Source of the DNA: Sugiyamaella lignohabitans
Taxonomy: Eukaryota; Ascomycota; Dipodascomycetes; Dipodascales; Trichomonascaceae
Direction of reading: 5' to 3'
NCBI RefSeq assembly: GCF_001640025.1
Contig: NC_031674.1
Location: 558,001 to 622,000 of the forward strand
DNA length: 64,000 nt
Both the position numbers and the translations under genes were made by a program. Below, one piece after another: positions 20,598 through 30,232 of the stretch. Position 1 is the first letter of the stretch, and each line of letters opens with the position of its first letter. The notes under the pieces were generated by a model. The model worked only from the letters and a program-made list of their open reading frames with translations. It was not told the origin of the DNA and made no database searches.

Positions 20598-21479
20598 ATG
20601 GCGCTAGAAACTATAGCTGCCTCGGTTCTAGGTGCCGTTGGCAGCAAGCTAGTTTTCTATCCTCTGGATACGATACGAACATTACAACAGACATCGACCA
20701 ATTTCAGTTACTTTCTGCCAATACGATCATATTTTAGGGGTCTAGGAGCTTCGCTGTCGCTGAGTGCACCTGCATTCACTGTTTATATGGTAGCATACCG
20801 TGAGACCAAACGAGAACTAGCCCCATATTTGGGCGAGGCAGCACTTGCAAATTACATAGTCAGTGGAGCAGTGTCGCAATTGACAAGCAGTTTCATATGG
20901 ACCCCAATGGAAGTGTTAAAAGCCCGAATGCAGATTCACCAGGGACCAAAAATTAGCACATTGAACCTAGCATCCAGCATATACAGGATGGACGGAATCA
21001 AGGGCTTCTTTCGAGGATACTGGATGGGCGTAGCAGTATTTCTACCACACTCGGTTGTATGGTGGACGACATACGAATATTCCAAAGAACTTCTAAGTAA
21101 AGAGGACCAGCCGTTAAAGACCATTGACTACGGTATTGCATCAGCCTCAGCCAGTTCATCGGCAGCTCTGGCATCCAATTTCCTTGACGTAATCAAAACG
21201 CGGCAGCAAGTGGCTGTCTCAGAAGAAATTGCACGGATCCGACCTGACGACCGACAAGGTGTATTTAAAGTCGCGAGAAACCTGATCAAAGAAGTCGGTT
21301 TCTTCCGAGCATTTTTCAAAGGCCTACACATCCGACTGCTACATTCACTGCCATCGAGCGCCCTAGCCATGATGATAGTCGAAAGCATCAATCCAGACCG
21401 TCTCCGCGGCACGGCACCTGCCAAGTTCACCAACGACGAACTGCTACCACCGCCGGCCTTGGAAGAAATCGAGGCATAA
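20598..21479 (+). CDS. Mitochondrial carrier family protein (SLC25)
   Basis: The protein has 293 residues from the ATG at 20598 (context AAAAACATGG); the upstream in-frame TTG is not used. Three roughly 95-residue repeats are visible. They carry PLDTIRTLQQ (about 22-31), the second-repeat WTPMEVLKARMQ, and FLDVIKTRQQ, where the usual proline is replaced by leucine. Between repeats are the GxxxG-type helices SYFRGLGASL, GIKGFFRGYWMG and FFRAFFKGLHIRLL. Such proteins exchange solutes across the inner mitochondrial membrane. I cannot assign a substrate; it is not an obvious ADP/ATP, phosphate, citrate or dicarboxylate carrier. It is convergent with the acyl-CoA synthetase gene, with a palindromic element between. 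Confidence 0.87.
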   Translation: MALETIAASVLGAVGSKLVFYPLDTIRTLQQTSTNFSYFLPIRSYFRGLGASLSLSAPAFTVYMVAYRETKRELAPYLGEAALANYIVSGAVSQLTSSFIWTPMEVLKARMQIHQGPKISTLNLASSIYRMDGIKGFFRGYWMGVAVFLPHSVVWWTTYEYSKELLSKEDQPLKTIDYGIASASASSSAALASNFLDVIKTRQQVAVSEEIARIRPDDRQGVFKVARNLIKEVGFFRAFFKGLHIRLLHSLPSSALAMMIVESINPDRLRGTAPAKFTNDELLPPPALEEIEA

Positions 21480-21527
21480 CACACCACACATCGCATTTAA
21501 TACCTAATAGACGTTTGCATTCACCAC

Positions 21528-21665
21528 TGCCTCCGGCGGCTGGGGCTCCGCCCCAGACCCTGGTTGCTCCTGCTTCGCAGGAGTTGCCGGCACCGTCGAC
21601 GGAACGACTCGAGCGCAGCGAGAGGAGCCACGGGGTCTGGGGCAGAGCCCCAGCCGCCGGAGGCA
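21528..21665. repeat. GC-rich palindromic element, full copy
   Basis: This 138-bp two-armed copy lies between convergent genes, 48 bp after the carrier stop and 38 bp from the FAA stop. The left arm has the CTCCTGC-TTC-GCAGGAG inner hairpin and the right arm has the CTCGAGCGCAGCGAGAG type. Confidence 0.93.
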
Positions 21666-21703
21666 TGCATCAGTGCTCCATGTAAAGTATCTACTGATTA
21701 TAT

Positions 21704-23923
21704 CTAGAGTTTGGGTGTGGAGTTGAGGGCTCCGCTGTCGCTGAGAGGACCCTCCTTGTACATGGCGTCGATTTCGGCCTTGAACAGCTTGACAGCAGCG
21801 GGTCTCTTGATCTTGAGGGTGGGGGTCAGGGTGTCGTTCTCGGGGGTGAGGGGCTCAAAGCGGAGCAGGACGTTCTTGATCTTTTCGAAACCTTGCAGGA
21901 GGTTGCCTGTTGAACCGTTGAGGGCCTTGATGAAGGCGGCCTTGACTTCAGGAACGTCGTATGTGGCTGCCAGGGCAGCAAGGTCAGTGGGTCGGATACG
22001 CTTGTGGAGAACCTTGTTGGCGAGAGTGGCGTAGCTGTCGGGATTGATACCGGCAATGGCGACCAAGTACGATTCGGTCGAGTCTCCGTGAACAAAGATC
22101 TGGGTGATGAGTGACGAGTTGGCCAGATACGTGTTTTCAATCTTCTCGGCAGCAACATATTCACCTTGAGACAGCTTGAAGAAGTTCTTGACACGGTCGA
22201 TGATGAAAATACGGCCTAGCTTGTCCACAGTTCCAACGTCTCCGGTGTGGAACCAACCGTCTTCGTCAAAGGCTTCCAGAGTCTTCTCATTGTTCTTATA
22301 GTAACCAGTAAACATTTGAGGACCCCTGAGCATGATCTCTCCACGAGGGAAAGGCTTATCGTTTGCCGTGTATCCGAGCTCAGGCACGTCTCTGAAACGG
22401 AGCTCGGTAGTAGGAGCAACAGCACCACAAGATCCGGCAAGAGGCTCCTCAGGTTGCGAAACGGAAATACCTGACATGGACTCAGTCAATCCATATCCTT
22501 GCAACAATTCAGCAGCAAGTGCCACTTTGAGGAACTCAACTGTGGCCTTTGACAGAGGAGCAGATCCACTGACAAGACTGTTTAAATTGTCAAAACCAAG
22601 CTTCTTTCTGATCTTACGAGACCATAGGAAATCCCAGATTGGGTGATTAGGACTACCAGTGGCATACAAGTGGTTCAATTTGGCCTCATGAGCCTTACGG
22701 GAAATAGCTCCGGCAAGTCCTGGAGCCTCGATAGTACTGGCTCGAAGAGCAGCAGCAACACGGTTCAACACACGAGGAACCATATTCACATTAGTTGGCT
22801 TAAGAATCTGGATATCCTCGAAAATCTCAGTCACAGGACCATGAGGATATGCTTGACGATGGCCAAGCGACATGATAATGCACATGGCAATACGTTCGTA
22901 GATATGGGCCAAAGGTAAGAATGAATACACAGTAGCAACTTGGTCAGGCTTGAAATTCTTTCCTAAACAGTGTCTGCCCATGGCAATGGCAGCAACAACA
23001 TTGGCATGGGTCAAAATAGCACCCTTGGGGTTACCAGTAGTTCCTGAAGTGAAGTTAATGGCATAGATATCCTCGGGCTTGGGAGGTCGATCCGCGATAG
23101 GGAAGTCAGCACCCAAAGCCTCGATTTCGTTCAAAGAGTAAAGAGCAACTCCTTGGTCATTTGCCCATACGTTCAAAAGCTCTTTCTTCGATTGACCGGC
23201 AGGTTCAAATTGACCAGGAACCGACTCAAACGAGTTGGTCGACACAATAACCTTAACATGAGGCAGTTTATGCTTGAGACTTAGAATTCTTGGGACATTG
23301 GCAAGTGAACAAACAACAATGGGAGATTCACACAAGTTCAAAATGTACTCCGAAGTATGAGGGCCAAGAGTGTCGTATAAACAGACGGTTGGCAAACTTT
23401 GAGTTTGACAGGCAAGATCAGTAAGGATCCAGTTGACACAATTGGGGGCATACACAGAAACAATGTACTTTTTATCAGCGGGATCAAACCCAGTGGCCTT
23501 TCTGACAGCATGAACTAAACCAGCGGCGATTTTGGTTCTACGTTTGGCAGTCTCTTCAAAAGAAAGCCATTTGTAGTTTCCCCATTTCTTGAGTTTCTGG
23601 TCGTATTCACGATCAGCAATACAGTCACGTTTAGGATACGTAGTAGCCACTGTCAAGAAAGCATCGTAAAAAGTCTTGACTGAGGGATGGTATCCAGAGA
23701 TAACCTTGTCAGGAGAACATTGATTTCTGTAGATTTCAGAATATCCAGGCTGTTTAGTACCAGGAACAGGCAGTGCTTGTGGCTTGCCCTGAGCAGCATG
23801 AGAACTTAGAGTAGTATCGAAAGGCGAGGTATTCTCATTGATTCCGTCCGGAAGTACGAAGTTGTATTTCCAGATTCTCCGGAGAGTCTCTTCAGTAAAT
23901 CCGTTCTCGTTCTGGCTGGCCAT
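21704..23923 (-). CDS. Long-chain fatty-acyl-CoA synthetase (FAA family)
   Basis: The protein has 739 residues from the ATG at 23923 (MASQNENGFTEE); the frame continues 11 codons upstream only from a TTG. It activates long-chain fatty acids with ATP and CoA through an acyl-adenylate. The AMP-binding motif INFTSGTTGNPKGAILTH and the family signature GWFHTGDVGTVDKLGRIFII-DRVKNFFKLSQGEYVAAEKIE are intact, and VSGSAPLSKATVEFL and LLQGYGLTESMSG are present. Length fits Faa1/Faa4 (700 and 694) with slight extension. The last three residues, PKL, resemble a weak variant peroxisomal PTS1, so a peroxisomal (Faa2-like) role cannot be excluded. Confidence 0.93.
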   Translation of the reverse strand: MASQNENGFTEETLRRIWKYNFVLPDGINENTSPFDTTLSSHAAQGKPQALPVPGTKQPGYSEIYRNQCSPDKVISGYHPSVKTFYDAFLTVATTYPKRDCIADREYDQKLKKWGNYKWLSFEETAKRRTKIAAGLVHAVRKATGFDPADKKYIVSVYAPNCVNWILTDLACQTQSLPTVCLYDTLGPHTSEYILNLCESPIVVCSLANVPRILSLKHKLPHVKVIVSTNSFESVPGQFEPAGQSKKELLNVWANDQGVALYSLNEIEALGADFPIADRPPKPEDIYAINFTSGTTGNPKGAILTHANVVAAIAMGRHCLGKNFKPDQVATVYSFLPLAHIYERIAMCIIMSLGHRQAYPHGPVTEIFEDIQILKPTNVNMVPRVLNRVAAALRASTIEAPGLAGAISRKAHEAKLNHLYATGSPNHPIWDFLWSRKIRKKLGFDNLNSLVSGSAPLSKATVEFLKVALAAELLQGYGLTESMSGISVSQPEEPLAGSCGAVAPTTELRFRDVPELGYTANDKPFPRGEIMLRGPQMFTGYYKNNEKTLEAFDEDGWFHTGDVGTVDKLGRIFIIDRVKNFFKLSQGEYVAAEKIENTYLANSSLITQIFVHGDSTESYLVAIAGINPDSYATLANKVLHKRIRPTDLAALAATYDVPEVKAAFIKALNGSTGNLLQGFEKIKNVLLRFEPLTPENDTLTPTLKIKRPAAVKLFKAEIDAMYKEGPLSDSGALNSTPKL

Positions 23924-24910
23924 GATGGATCTCGCAGTTGAAATAATACAATTCAATCAAAAGTAAAAACTAAAAAGTAAAAAAGTGAAAAGTGTAGTTC
24001 TAAAAAAACAAATGGCCCTGAAAAATAACAAGGATTAAACGAAAACGGCGGGTGCAATTATTGCGTCCACAGAGGGGGTTAAGCCTATTTATGGGGTAGT
24101 GGGGGAAGGTTTGAACCCCTCTTGCCATGAGGGGCACCGTGCATAAATACTATATAATGTAACTACCTACTGGTCGCCGTGCCGTTTAGACACGGCAGGC
24201 TCGGCAGTCGCAATTTTAGACCTCGACCGGTGCCGGACTGAAAGATCATCGAGTATCGTGCCAACACGATGATATTCGGTCTCGTAAATAGCACCTTAAA
24301 GATATAGGACTAGCGACTAACCCGCTCGGACGGATCAGAACCCGGGACCGTTCGTTCTGTATGGTCGGACTAATCCAGCTCGCGATGAACCGAGGGGTAG
24401 CTGATCTCGGCTGAACCCTATCCGCCAGCTCCCCAGCCGATCAAACGTTTTACCGGGCCAGAAACACCCCGCATCCCCGACCTTGCGGGGTACCGGTGCG
24501 AACTAAAACGGTCCTGACAGATAAGATAAGAACTACCCCTGAATCAGAACCCCGAACTCGGCCTTCTCACTCCCATCCGACTCTCGCCGCTTGTCCGTAG
24601 CGGGCACACTCACCGGGGGAGTCTGCCTCCGGCGGCTGGGGCTCCGCCCCAGACCCTGGTTGCTCCTGCTTCGCAGGAGATGGCAGGAGATGGCTGGCGC
24701 TGTCGACGAAACGACTCGAGCGCAGCGAGAGGAGCAACCAGGGTCTGGGGCGGAGCCCCAGCCGCCGGAGGCAGCCCCACCCCGATGAGTCCACCGACCT
24801 CCGTTCGTCAGTTGAAACAGTGGGTGGTGAGAGAAAGGGTTTTATTGAGACTATAATATAAATATAAGTTGGGTGCTGGAACGCGACAACAACACCAGGG
24901 GTCGCAAGGA
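23924..24910. other. Intergenic region FAA / HMG-box gene
   Basis: In these 987 bp, about 24110-24600 is GC-richer than its neighbours, with a short inverted repeat (ATCATCG...CGATGAT near 24246). A full palindromic element then ends 137 bp before the HMG gene stop. I see no coding exon. Confidence 0.5.
24623..24773. repeat. GC-rich palindromic element, full copy
   Basis: This 151-bp two-armed copy has, in the linker after the left inner hairpin, a duplicated GGAGATGGCA unit. It lies in the 3' flank of the HMG-box gene. Confidence 0.93.
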
Positions 24911-25297
24911 TTAGGCTTTGCTGGCGTCGTAGGCAGCTTTGGCTTCTTGGTAACGGATCTTGTCTTCGTTTGCCTTTTCCTCGTAGGGAGCTTTTTCGGC
25001 GCTGCTGAGATTGTTCCATTTCTTGCCAAGAGCTCTGCCAGTTTCTCCGAACGTTATGCCGGGGTTCTCACTGAGAACTTCGTCGCGATTGGCCTTGACA
25101 AAAAACATGTAGGCAGAAGAGGCTCGTTTCGGGGCATTGGGATCCTTCTTCTTCCGCTTGACTTTGTCGTCGCCAGAAGCTTTGGAGTGAGCATTAGCAA
25201 TCAGACCTGGCGTTCGCATGCTGACAGCAGACGTGGCAAGTGCCAGAGGGCGAACAGCAGGAAGCGCCATTGCACCGCGTGTTAACTGACCAAACAT
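24911..25297 (-). CDS. Single HMG-box protein, NHP6-like, with a mitochondrial-type leader
   Basis: The protein has 128 residues from the ATG at 25297. Residues about 48-121 form one HMG box very like Nhp6, with [39 protein letters not shown] and [15 protein letters not shown]. Nhp6 bends DNA without sequence preference. Here the box is preceded by about 40 residues ([20 protein letters not shown] onward) that are rich in Arg, Ala and Ser, free of acidic residues until 43, and resemble a mitochondrial targeting sequence. Either this is a mitochondrial nucleoid protein built on an Nhp6-type box, or translation starts at an internal ATG (residue 10 or 27). I favour the former. Confidence 0.82.
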   Translation of the reverse strand: MFGQLTRGAMALPAVRPLALATSAVSMRTPGLIANAHSKASGDDKVKRKKKDPNAPKRASSAYMFFVKANRDEVLSENPGITFGETGRALGKKWNNLSSAEKAPYEEKANEDKIRYQEAKAAYDASKA

Positions 25298-25535
25298 GTT
25301 TGTAGAGTGTTGAGGGTGGTACCTTGGATTAAAAAAATGAGAGAACAGAATAGTATAAAACAAGAAGGAAAGGTTGTGGTGGCTCTGTTTATAAAGTGAA
25401 CTGCAAATGTGACGAGTGATGTTGAAATCGACGGAATGTGGCTGGCTGTTGGCGGCTGAAACGCGTCGTCATGCGATCAGTAGCTTGGGACATTGTTCCT
25501 GTCTCGAACGGCATCGATCGGCATAATCAGCCAGC

Positions 25536-25554
25536 TGCAGGGGGCGTCCCTGCA
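25536..25554. repeat. Short palindrome 18 bp upstream of an element copy
   Basis: TGCAGGG-GGCGT-CCCTGCA. A near-identical palindrome occurs at 45327..45344, also exactly 18 bp before an element's first base. Confidence 0.75.
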
Positions 25555-25572
25555 CCAGGGGATGCGGTGGTC

Positions 25573-25712
25573 TGCCTCCGGCGGCTGGGGCTCCGCCCCA
25601 GACCCTGGTTGCTCCTCTCGCTGCGCTCGAGTCGTTTCGTCGCCGTCCCGGACAATCTCCTGCGAAGCAGGAGCAACCAGGGTCTGGGGCGGAGCCCCAG
25701 CCGCCGGAGGCA
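25573..25712. repeat. GC-rich palindromic element, full copy
   Basis: This 140-bp copy is 57 bp downstream of the SDR stop. The left arm carries the CTCTCGCTGCGCTCGAG inner hairpin and the right arm the CTCCTGCGAAGCAGGAG type. Confidence 0.93.
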
Positions 25713-25769
25713 GTCCCCCAGCCAGAAGTTTTATAGTGTGAAAAATATATTGAATAGCTAGCTAGTGGT

Positions 25770-26735
25770 CTAGAACTTCTGTCCGACGAGTTCTTCGCTG
25801 AGGTTCCAGAGCTTGAATGCATCGTTGGGCTGTTTGGCGTGGTTTCGGCAGAAGTCTTCATGGATTTGGCAGTCGTCGAGGTACGCTCCAGATTGAGATG
25901 CAATTGCGGGGTCAAGGGCGGCAACTAAGGTCGTGGCTCCTCCTTGAGTGACGTTCTTCATTCTCACATTGGCCATGTCGTGGTAGAAATCGTCGGTTCC
26001 CCAGTAATCTTTTGGAATTCCAATATTGTTGATGTCGCCGTCAAAGTTCATGTGTCGGCCGAGGTTGGTATCCATGATGGCTCCTGGATGGACGCTGAAG
26101 GATACCAAACCTTGGCTCTTGTATCTTCGACTGAGTTCTCTGGAAAATAACACATTGGCTGTCTTGGATTGTCCGTACGCATGGAATCTTTCATATGTAG
26201 CACCGTCGGAAAAGCCAATGTCTCCAAAGATAATAGGTGCAAGACCGTGCCCCATGCTGCTCAAGTTGACTACTCTGGGGTGGGGAGAAGACAAAATCTT
26301 CTTGAGAATCAAATTGGTGAACAGGAAATGACCAAGGTGGTTGGTGCCGAACTGCAATTCAAACCCGTCCTCGGTCTTGGAGTAGGGACATGCCATGACT
26401 CCGGCGTTGTTGATGAGAACATCAATATTTTCTGAGTAGTTGTTGACCTCCTCAGCGGCTTTTCGGATAGACTTGAAAGAAGAAAGGTCTAAGATAAGGC
26501 CGCGAATGTTAGCATTGGGGTTCTCCTTCTTGATATTGCCAATGGTCTCATCCAACTTAGATTGACTACGACCAGTAACAATAACCAGCTTAGCACCATG
26601 ACCAGAGAGGACTCGGGCGTTATCAGCACCAATTCCTCCCCAAGTGGCACCAGTAACGAGAAAAACCTTGCCTTTGATTTCCGAAGAAAAGGCCTGTGCT
26701 ACTTCTTCTGAGCTAGTCTTGGAATCGAAAGTCAT
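25770..26735 (-). CDS. Short-chain dehydrogenase/reductase
   Basis: The protein has 321 residues. The Rossmann NAD(P)-binding motif reads VTGATWGGIGADNARVL near residue 27, one residue longer than the common TGxxxGIG. LDLSSFKSIRKA, VLINNAGVMACP (NNAG motif) and the catalytic YGQSKTANVLFSREL (YxxxK, about residue 188) follow, then VHPGAIMDTNL. This pattern fits the retinol-dehydrogenase/WWOX-like SDR group acting on lipophilic alcohols or carbonyls. The true substrate is unknown. No signal peptide or membrane segment is evident. A TATATAAG box lies about 130 bp upstream. Confidence 0.9.
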   Translation of the reverse strand: MTFDSKTSSEEVAQAFSSEIKGKVFLVTGATWGGIGADNARVLSGHGAKLVIVTGRSQSKLDETIGNIKKENPNANIRGLILDLSSFKSIRKAAEEVNNYSENIDVLINNAGVMACPYSKTEDGFELQFGTNHLGHFLFTNLILKKILSSPHPRVVNLSSMGHGLAPIIFGDIGFSDGATYERFHAYGQSKTANVLFSRELSRRYKSQGLVSFSVHPGAIMDTNLGRHMNFDGDINNIGIPKDYWGTDDFYHDMANVRMKNVTQGGATTLVAALDPAIASQSGAYLDDCQIHEDFCRNHAKQPNDAFKLWNLSEELVGQKF

Positions 26736-27580
26736 ATTGAGGATTTAGTTTAGTGTTTAGAGCTAAGTGTTCAGCGTTTAGATTAGAGATTGGGTTGTGT
26801 CAGCGGAAAGATGAAAATATGGTTGTGTTGTGAGAATTAAAACTTAGAAAAATTATCCACCTTTTATATAAGTTTTGATTTGGAGGACCCGTTATGATAC
26901 AGCCGAGTTCCCCTGGATTTCCCTTTTAGGTTATCAGGCATCTCCGACGCATGCATCGCATTTTAGAGATGCCACCGCCAACTCCGATAGCAATGTTGAA
27001 GTAGGATGTTGTCACCCTCGCCAGAAAAAACAATACCCACTCAGTAATGAAATACTCATTGGAATGAACACGCTTCACTATTTATTCAGATAAGATTTGC
27101 CTTTTTTGCGGTTCAGTGAGGGTTTCTCCATGACTGGTTAATCAATTGTAGTATCTATACTCATAGTACTACAATTGATGTATGAATCGTTTTCTAACTG
27201 AACAAGCAGAGCCAGTGTTAACACAGTAGTTAATTCCGCTCAAATTTCAGTCTGACTCAGCCACTATTGCCTCTGGATCTTGGCATTGAATTCTCACTCA
27301 GGTACTTTGTAACTTTAAGTGGAAGCCGATGCAGGTGCGGCTTATAAAGTCCGCGATTTTTGACTACTCCGGGATTTTATCATATGCGGAAGCATTAAGT
27401 CCGGGCCGATCTGATAACATTAATACCTATCCCCGTAGGGTCACCATCCCATGATAACTCCGGTGTAGTGGACGGAAACTAAAGTTAATATTAGCACTGT
27501 TAATACATATTATAAACAAAAATATAGTAAACTGGTAACGCCACACAAACAAACATGATAACAATTAAATTGGCTAGTGA
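26736..27580. other. Intergenic region SDR / amino-acid permease
   Basis: These 845 bp hold the SDR promoter, an inverted repeat at 27141..27179 and the permease 3' flank. I see no supported gene. Confidence 0.5.
27141..27179. repeat. 13-bp perfect inverted repeat
   Basis: ATCAATTGTAGTA and its exact complement flank a 13-base spacer. It lies about 400 bp upstream of the SDR start. It could be a regulatory palindrome or chance. Confidence 0.7.
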
Positions 27581-29191
27581 CTAGGCCCACAAGAACTCAA
27601 GTCTATGCCAGCCCCTGAGAGGAACCTCCTCTGGTTCAGGATTGTTCTCAATTTCCAGGAATAAAGATTTGAGATCCACCTTGTCAGCTTCGACCCATTT
27701 GGTTTTCTTATACAGTTTCCAAAATAGAGAAAATGCCAGGAACAAAGGAATTGACACATAAGCACTGACAAATTGCGAAGTGCTCCAGGAGATGAAGATT
27801 GTAAAACCGCCAATTAGTAATAAAAGCAGTGATCCAATTCCAGAAATTATTCCCAGGTATCTTCCTCCCTTGAAATGATAAGGCAACTCATGTCGCGAGT
27901 GTCCCTGAATATCTAGGGCCTTGTTCATTTTGAAATGGATGGATGCAATGAGAATCCACTGAATGAGGATAATAGATGACGTCACATTAACCAAGTAGCC
28001 AAAAACTTTTGATGAGGAGCTACTTAAACTCATATATGACAGAGGAAGGAATAAGCCGGTGACGATTAAACCGACCCATGGCAACCCTCTCTTATTGGTT
28101 CTCAAGAATACCTTGGGAGCTTGGTTATTAGCAGCAAGAGAAAACAATATACGCGATCCCTGAACTAAAGAGCCACTAGCAGCAGACCAAGCAGAACATA
28201 GAACCATGGCATTGACAATGCTAGGAAGAACTTTAATACCAGCCAACTTCATAGCCACAACAAAAGGAGAACCAGATGCATTTCCTGATCCGTTAGAAAT
28301 ATCTGGATTATCATAAGGAACAATCAAGGAAACGATGAAAAGAGCCAGCATATAGAAAGTAAGAACACGAGCCAGAATCCGCTTTGCGGCTTTGGGAATG
28401 TTTCTTCTAGGGTTCTGAGTTTCACCGGCCAGAAGTGCAACTGTTTGTAGACCGCCAAATGAATAAACAGCACCATTCATGACACTGAAAAATCCAATTG
28501 TTCTTCCAGCAGCACCGGTTTTCATAAACTCAGCCCATACACCAGGATGTTTCCAATAGTGAAAACCCAATCTAGGCTGTCCTTTGACCCCACCTAGATC
28601 AATAATAAGTCCTGTAAGAATAAGACCTAGAATAAGAAGAATCTTGAGACAGGCAAAGAAAAACTCGATCTCTCCATACAATCGAATGGACCAGCTGTTC
28701 GCGAGGATGGCAAGAACAATGAAAATAGTTAGCCAAATGGCCGGGTTCAAATCCGACCAGTAACTAACAACCACGGAAGCAGCAACAAATTCACTAGGAA
28801 TGACTGCCCACCAAAATTGAAGATAACCAAATGCAAATCCAAAAGCCGGATCAATGAAATGTTCAAGCTGGCGAATAGTGGATCCAGTAGTGGGCATGAA
28901 AGCACTGACTTCAGCCACAGCAATCTGATTGAATCCTACAATAGTGCCTACTAATAAATATGCCAGAAGCATACCCAGTGGACCAGCCGACTGAAGTGCA
29001 CCGCCACTATACAAGAAAAGACCCGTACCAATGACTCCTACAAGAGCAATCATCTGAATGTGTCTTTGCTTTAGACCTTTTGTCAGTCTTGTTTTGTCCT
29101 CTTTGAAGACACCCACTGTGATCTCATCAGAGGCACTATCATCATAGATGGTGACCTTGAAGTTCTTCTCATTGCCATAGTCTTCACTCAT
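27581..29191 (-). CDS. Amino-acid permease (APC superfamily, YAT group)
   Basis: The protein has 536 residues with 12 predicted membrane segments and hydrophilic ends. It is a proton-coupled plasma-membrane amino-acid importer. Group signatures are KQRHIQMIALVGVIGTGLF at the start of TM1, STIRQLEHFIDPAFGFAFGY in TM3, GEIEFFFACLKILLI in TM5, AVYSFGGLQTVALLAGETQNPRRNIPKA in the TM6 loop, and SAWSAASGSLVQGSRILFSLA. Tryptophans and charged residues typical of DIP5/AGP-type carriers are present. The specific amino acid cannot be decided. Confidence 0.92.
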   Translation of the reverse strand: MSEDYGNEKNFKVTIYDDSASDEITVGVFKEDKTRLTKGLKQRHIQMIALVGVIGTGLFLYSGGALQSAGPLGMLLAYLLVGTIVGFNQIAVAEVSAFMPTTGSTIRQLEHFIDPAFGFAFGYLQFWWAVIPSEFVAASVVVSYWSDLNPAIWLTIFIVLAILANSWSIRLYGEIEFFFACLKILLILGLILTGLIIDLGGVKGQPRLGFHYWKHPGVWAEFMKTGAAGRTIGFFSVMNGAVYSFGGLQTVALLAGETQNPRRNIPKAAKRILARVLTFYMLALFIVSLIVPYDNPDISNGSGNASGSPFVVAMKLAGIKVLPSIVNAMVLCSAWSAASGSLVQGSRILFSLAANNQAPKVFLRTNKRGLPWVGLIVTGLFLPLSYMSLSSSSSKVFGYLVNVTSSIILIQWILIASIHFKMNKALDIQGHSRHELPYHFKGGRYLGIISGIGSLLLLLIGGFTIFISWSTSQFVSAYVSIPLFLAFSLFWKLYKKTKWVEADKVDLKSLFLEIENNPEPEEVPLRGWHRLEFLWA

Positions 29192-29809
29192 TGTGGCTGT
29201 TAGCTATAGTGAATAAATGAATGATCTGTGATCTGATCTGACGAGAAAAAGTTTCATGATGGATGAATCGTTCATATTTAAGCTTTTGAAAAATTGAACA
29301 TGAGAAGGAGAAAGGGGAAATAATCCAACCACGACGTTAGAATATCGGACATATTCGACATTATCTGGATATGATCGCTGCCGTTAAAACATCCTTTTAA
29401 CCAACTCTTGCCGCAATGATCTGCTAACCATGGCACTGACAACGAATTTAACCAGATCAATAATTGGCCTATTTCCTGCGGGCCTTTCAATATTATTACG
29501 GAAGTTCAAGGGCTCGAAGATAGACCATCTGCATGCCCCTATATTTACGTGCATGTCGATCGGCATCTGATAGAGTCAATCGTGCAGATGTTGCGACATG
29601 GTGGAATCTGAGCTATCATCGCCGAAACCGTCGGTCAAAATTCACAAACACAGATGCCGCTGCGGGGGTGATATCGGGCATTAGCCAAATCAGGCAACCA
29701 GCAAGCCCGAGTCACACCACCCATCTCGCTCTGAGACATAGCGTTCGATATCTTAGGTGATAATTAGGTAATTTAATGGCTACAGCTTAGTACGTCAGTG
29801 GTGGGGGTG

Positions 29810-29944
29810 TGCCTCCGCCGGCTGGGGCCCTGCCCCAGACCCCGCTGCTCCTCTCGCTTCACTCGAGTCGTCACGTCTCGGTCCGAGTCTCCTGCGAAGC
29901 AGGAGCAACCAGGGTCTGGGGCGGAGCCCCAGCCGCCGGAGGCA
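29810..29944. repeat. GC-rich palindromic element, full copy
   Basis: This 135-bp copy lies in a divergent promoter region. The left arm has loop CCT in hairpin 1 (GGGGC-CCT-GCCCC) and a TTC loop in the inner hairpin; the right arm carries the CTCCTGCGAAGCAGGAG type. Confidence 0.93.
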
Positions 29945-29990
29945 GTCAGGGCACCCGTTATCTTATCGTCGTGCATGCTAGGGTCTATCC

Positions 29991-30001
29991 AGGGTTAGGG
30001 T
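29991..30001 (+). promoter_or_regulatory. TTAGGG (Tbf1-type) motif upstream of RPS23
   Basis: AGGGTTAGGGT lies 232 bp before the RPS23 start codon. Tbf1 binds TTAGGG/AACCCTAA and drives ribosomal-protein genes in several yeasts outside the Saccharomyces clade. The motif and position fit, but use by Tbf1 here is inferred. Confidence 0.4.
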
Positions 30002-30232
30002 AAAGAGAGTGTGCATTGGTGTTGGGAGTTGGGAGGGGGATGTGAAAATTACCGAATAGGGAAATAAAGAGTCACCAGAGAACAGAGAGAAGATTGCCTG
30101 ATTGGGAAATAAATTAGAGAGCGACAAACTCACCAAGCAGCAGCAGGAGCATCACACATATCATTCAATATCTTCCTACAAGTTTTGAATCTACCATCGA
30201 CTTACAGACGACCAACAATAAAATAAATCAAA

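Larger units (their letters stand above)
25298..25769. other. Intergenic region HMG-box gene / SDR gene
   Basis: This 472-bp spacer contains the HMG promoter, a short palindrome at 25536..25554 and a full palindromic element. Confidence 0.5.
29192..30232. other. Divergent region amino-acid permease / RPS23
   Basis: These 1041 bp contain both promoters. In between lie a full palindromic element and, closer to RPS23, a TTAGGG-type motif. I see no coding exon. Confidence 0.5.

Noticed and set aside
21528..21665. CRISPR-like or Rho-independent terminator interpretation of the repeats
   Set aside because: Copies are dispersed, not regularly spaced, and the genome is eukaryotic; no T tract follows the stems consistently.
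28741..28765. B-box-like GGTTCAAATCC
   Set aside because: It lies within the amino-acid permease coding region and has no tRNA fold around it.
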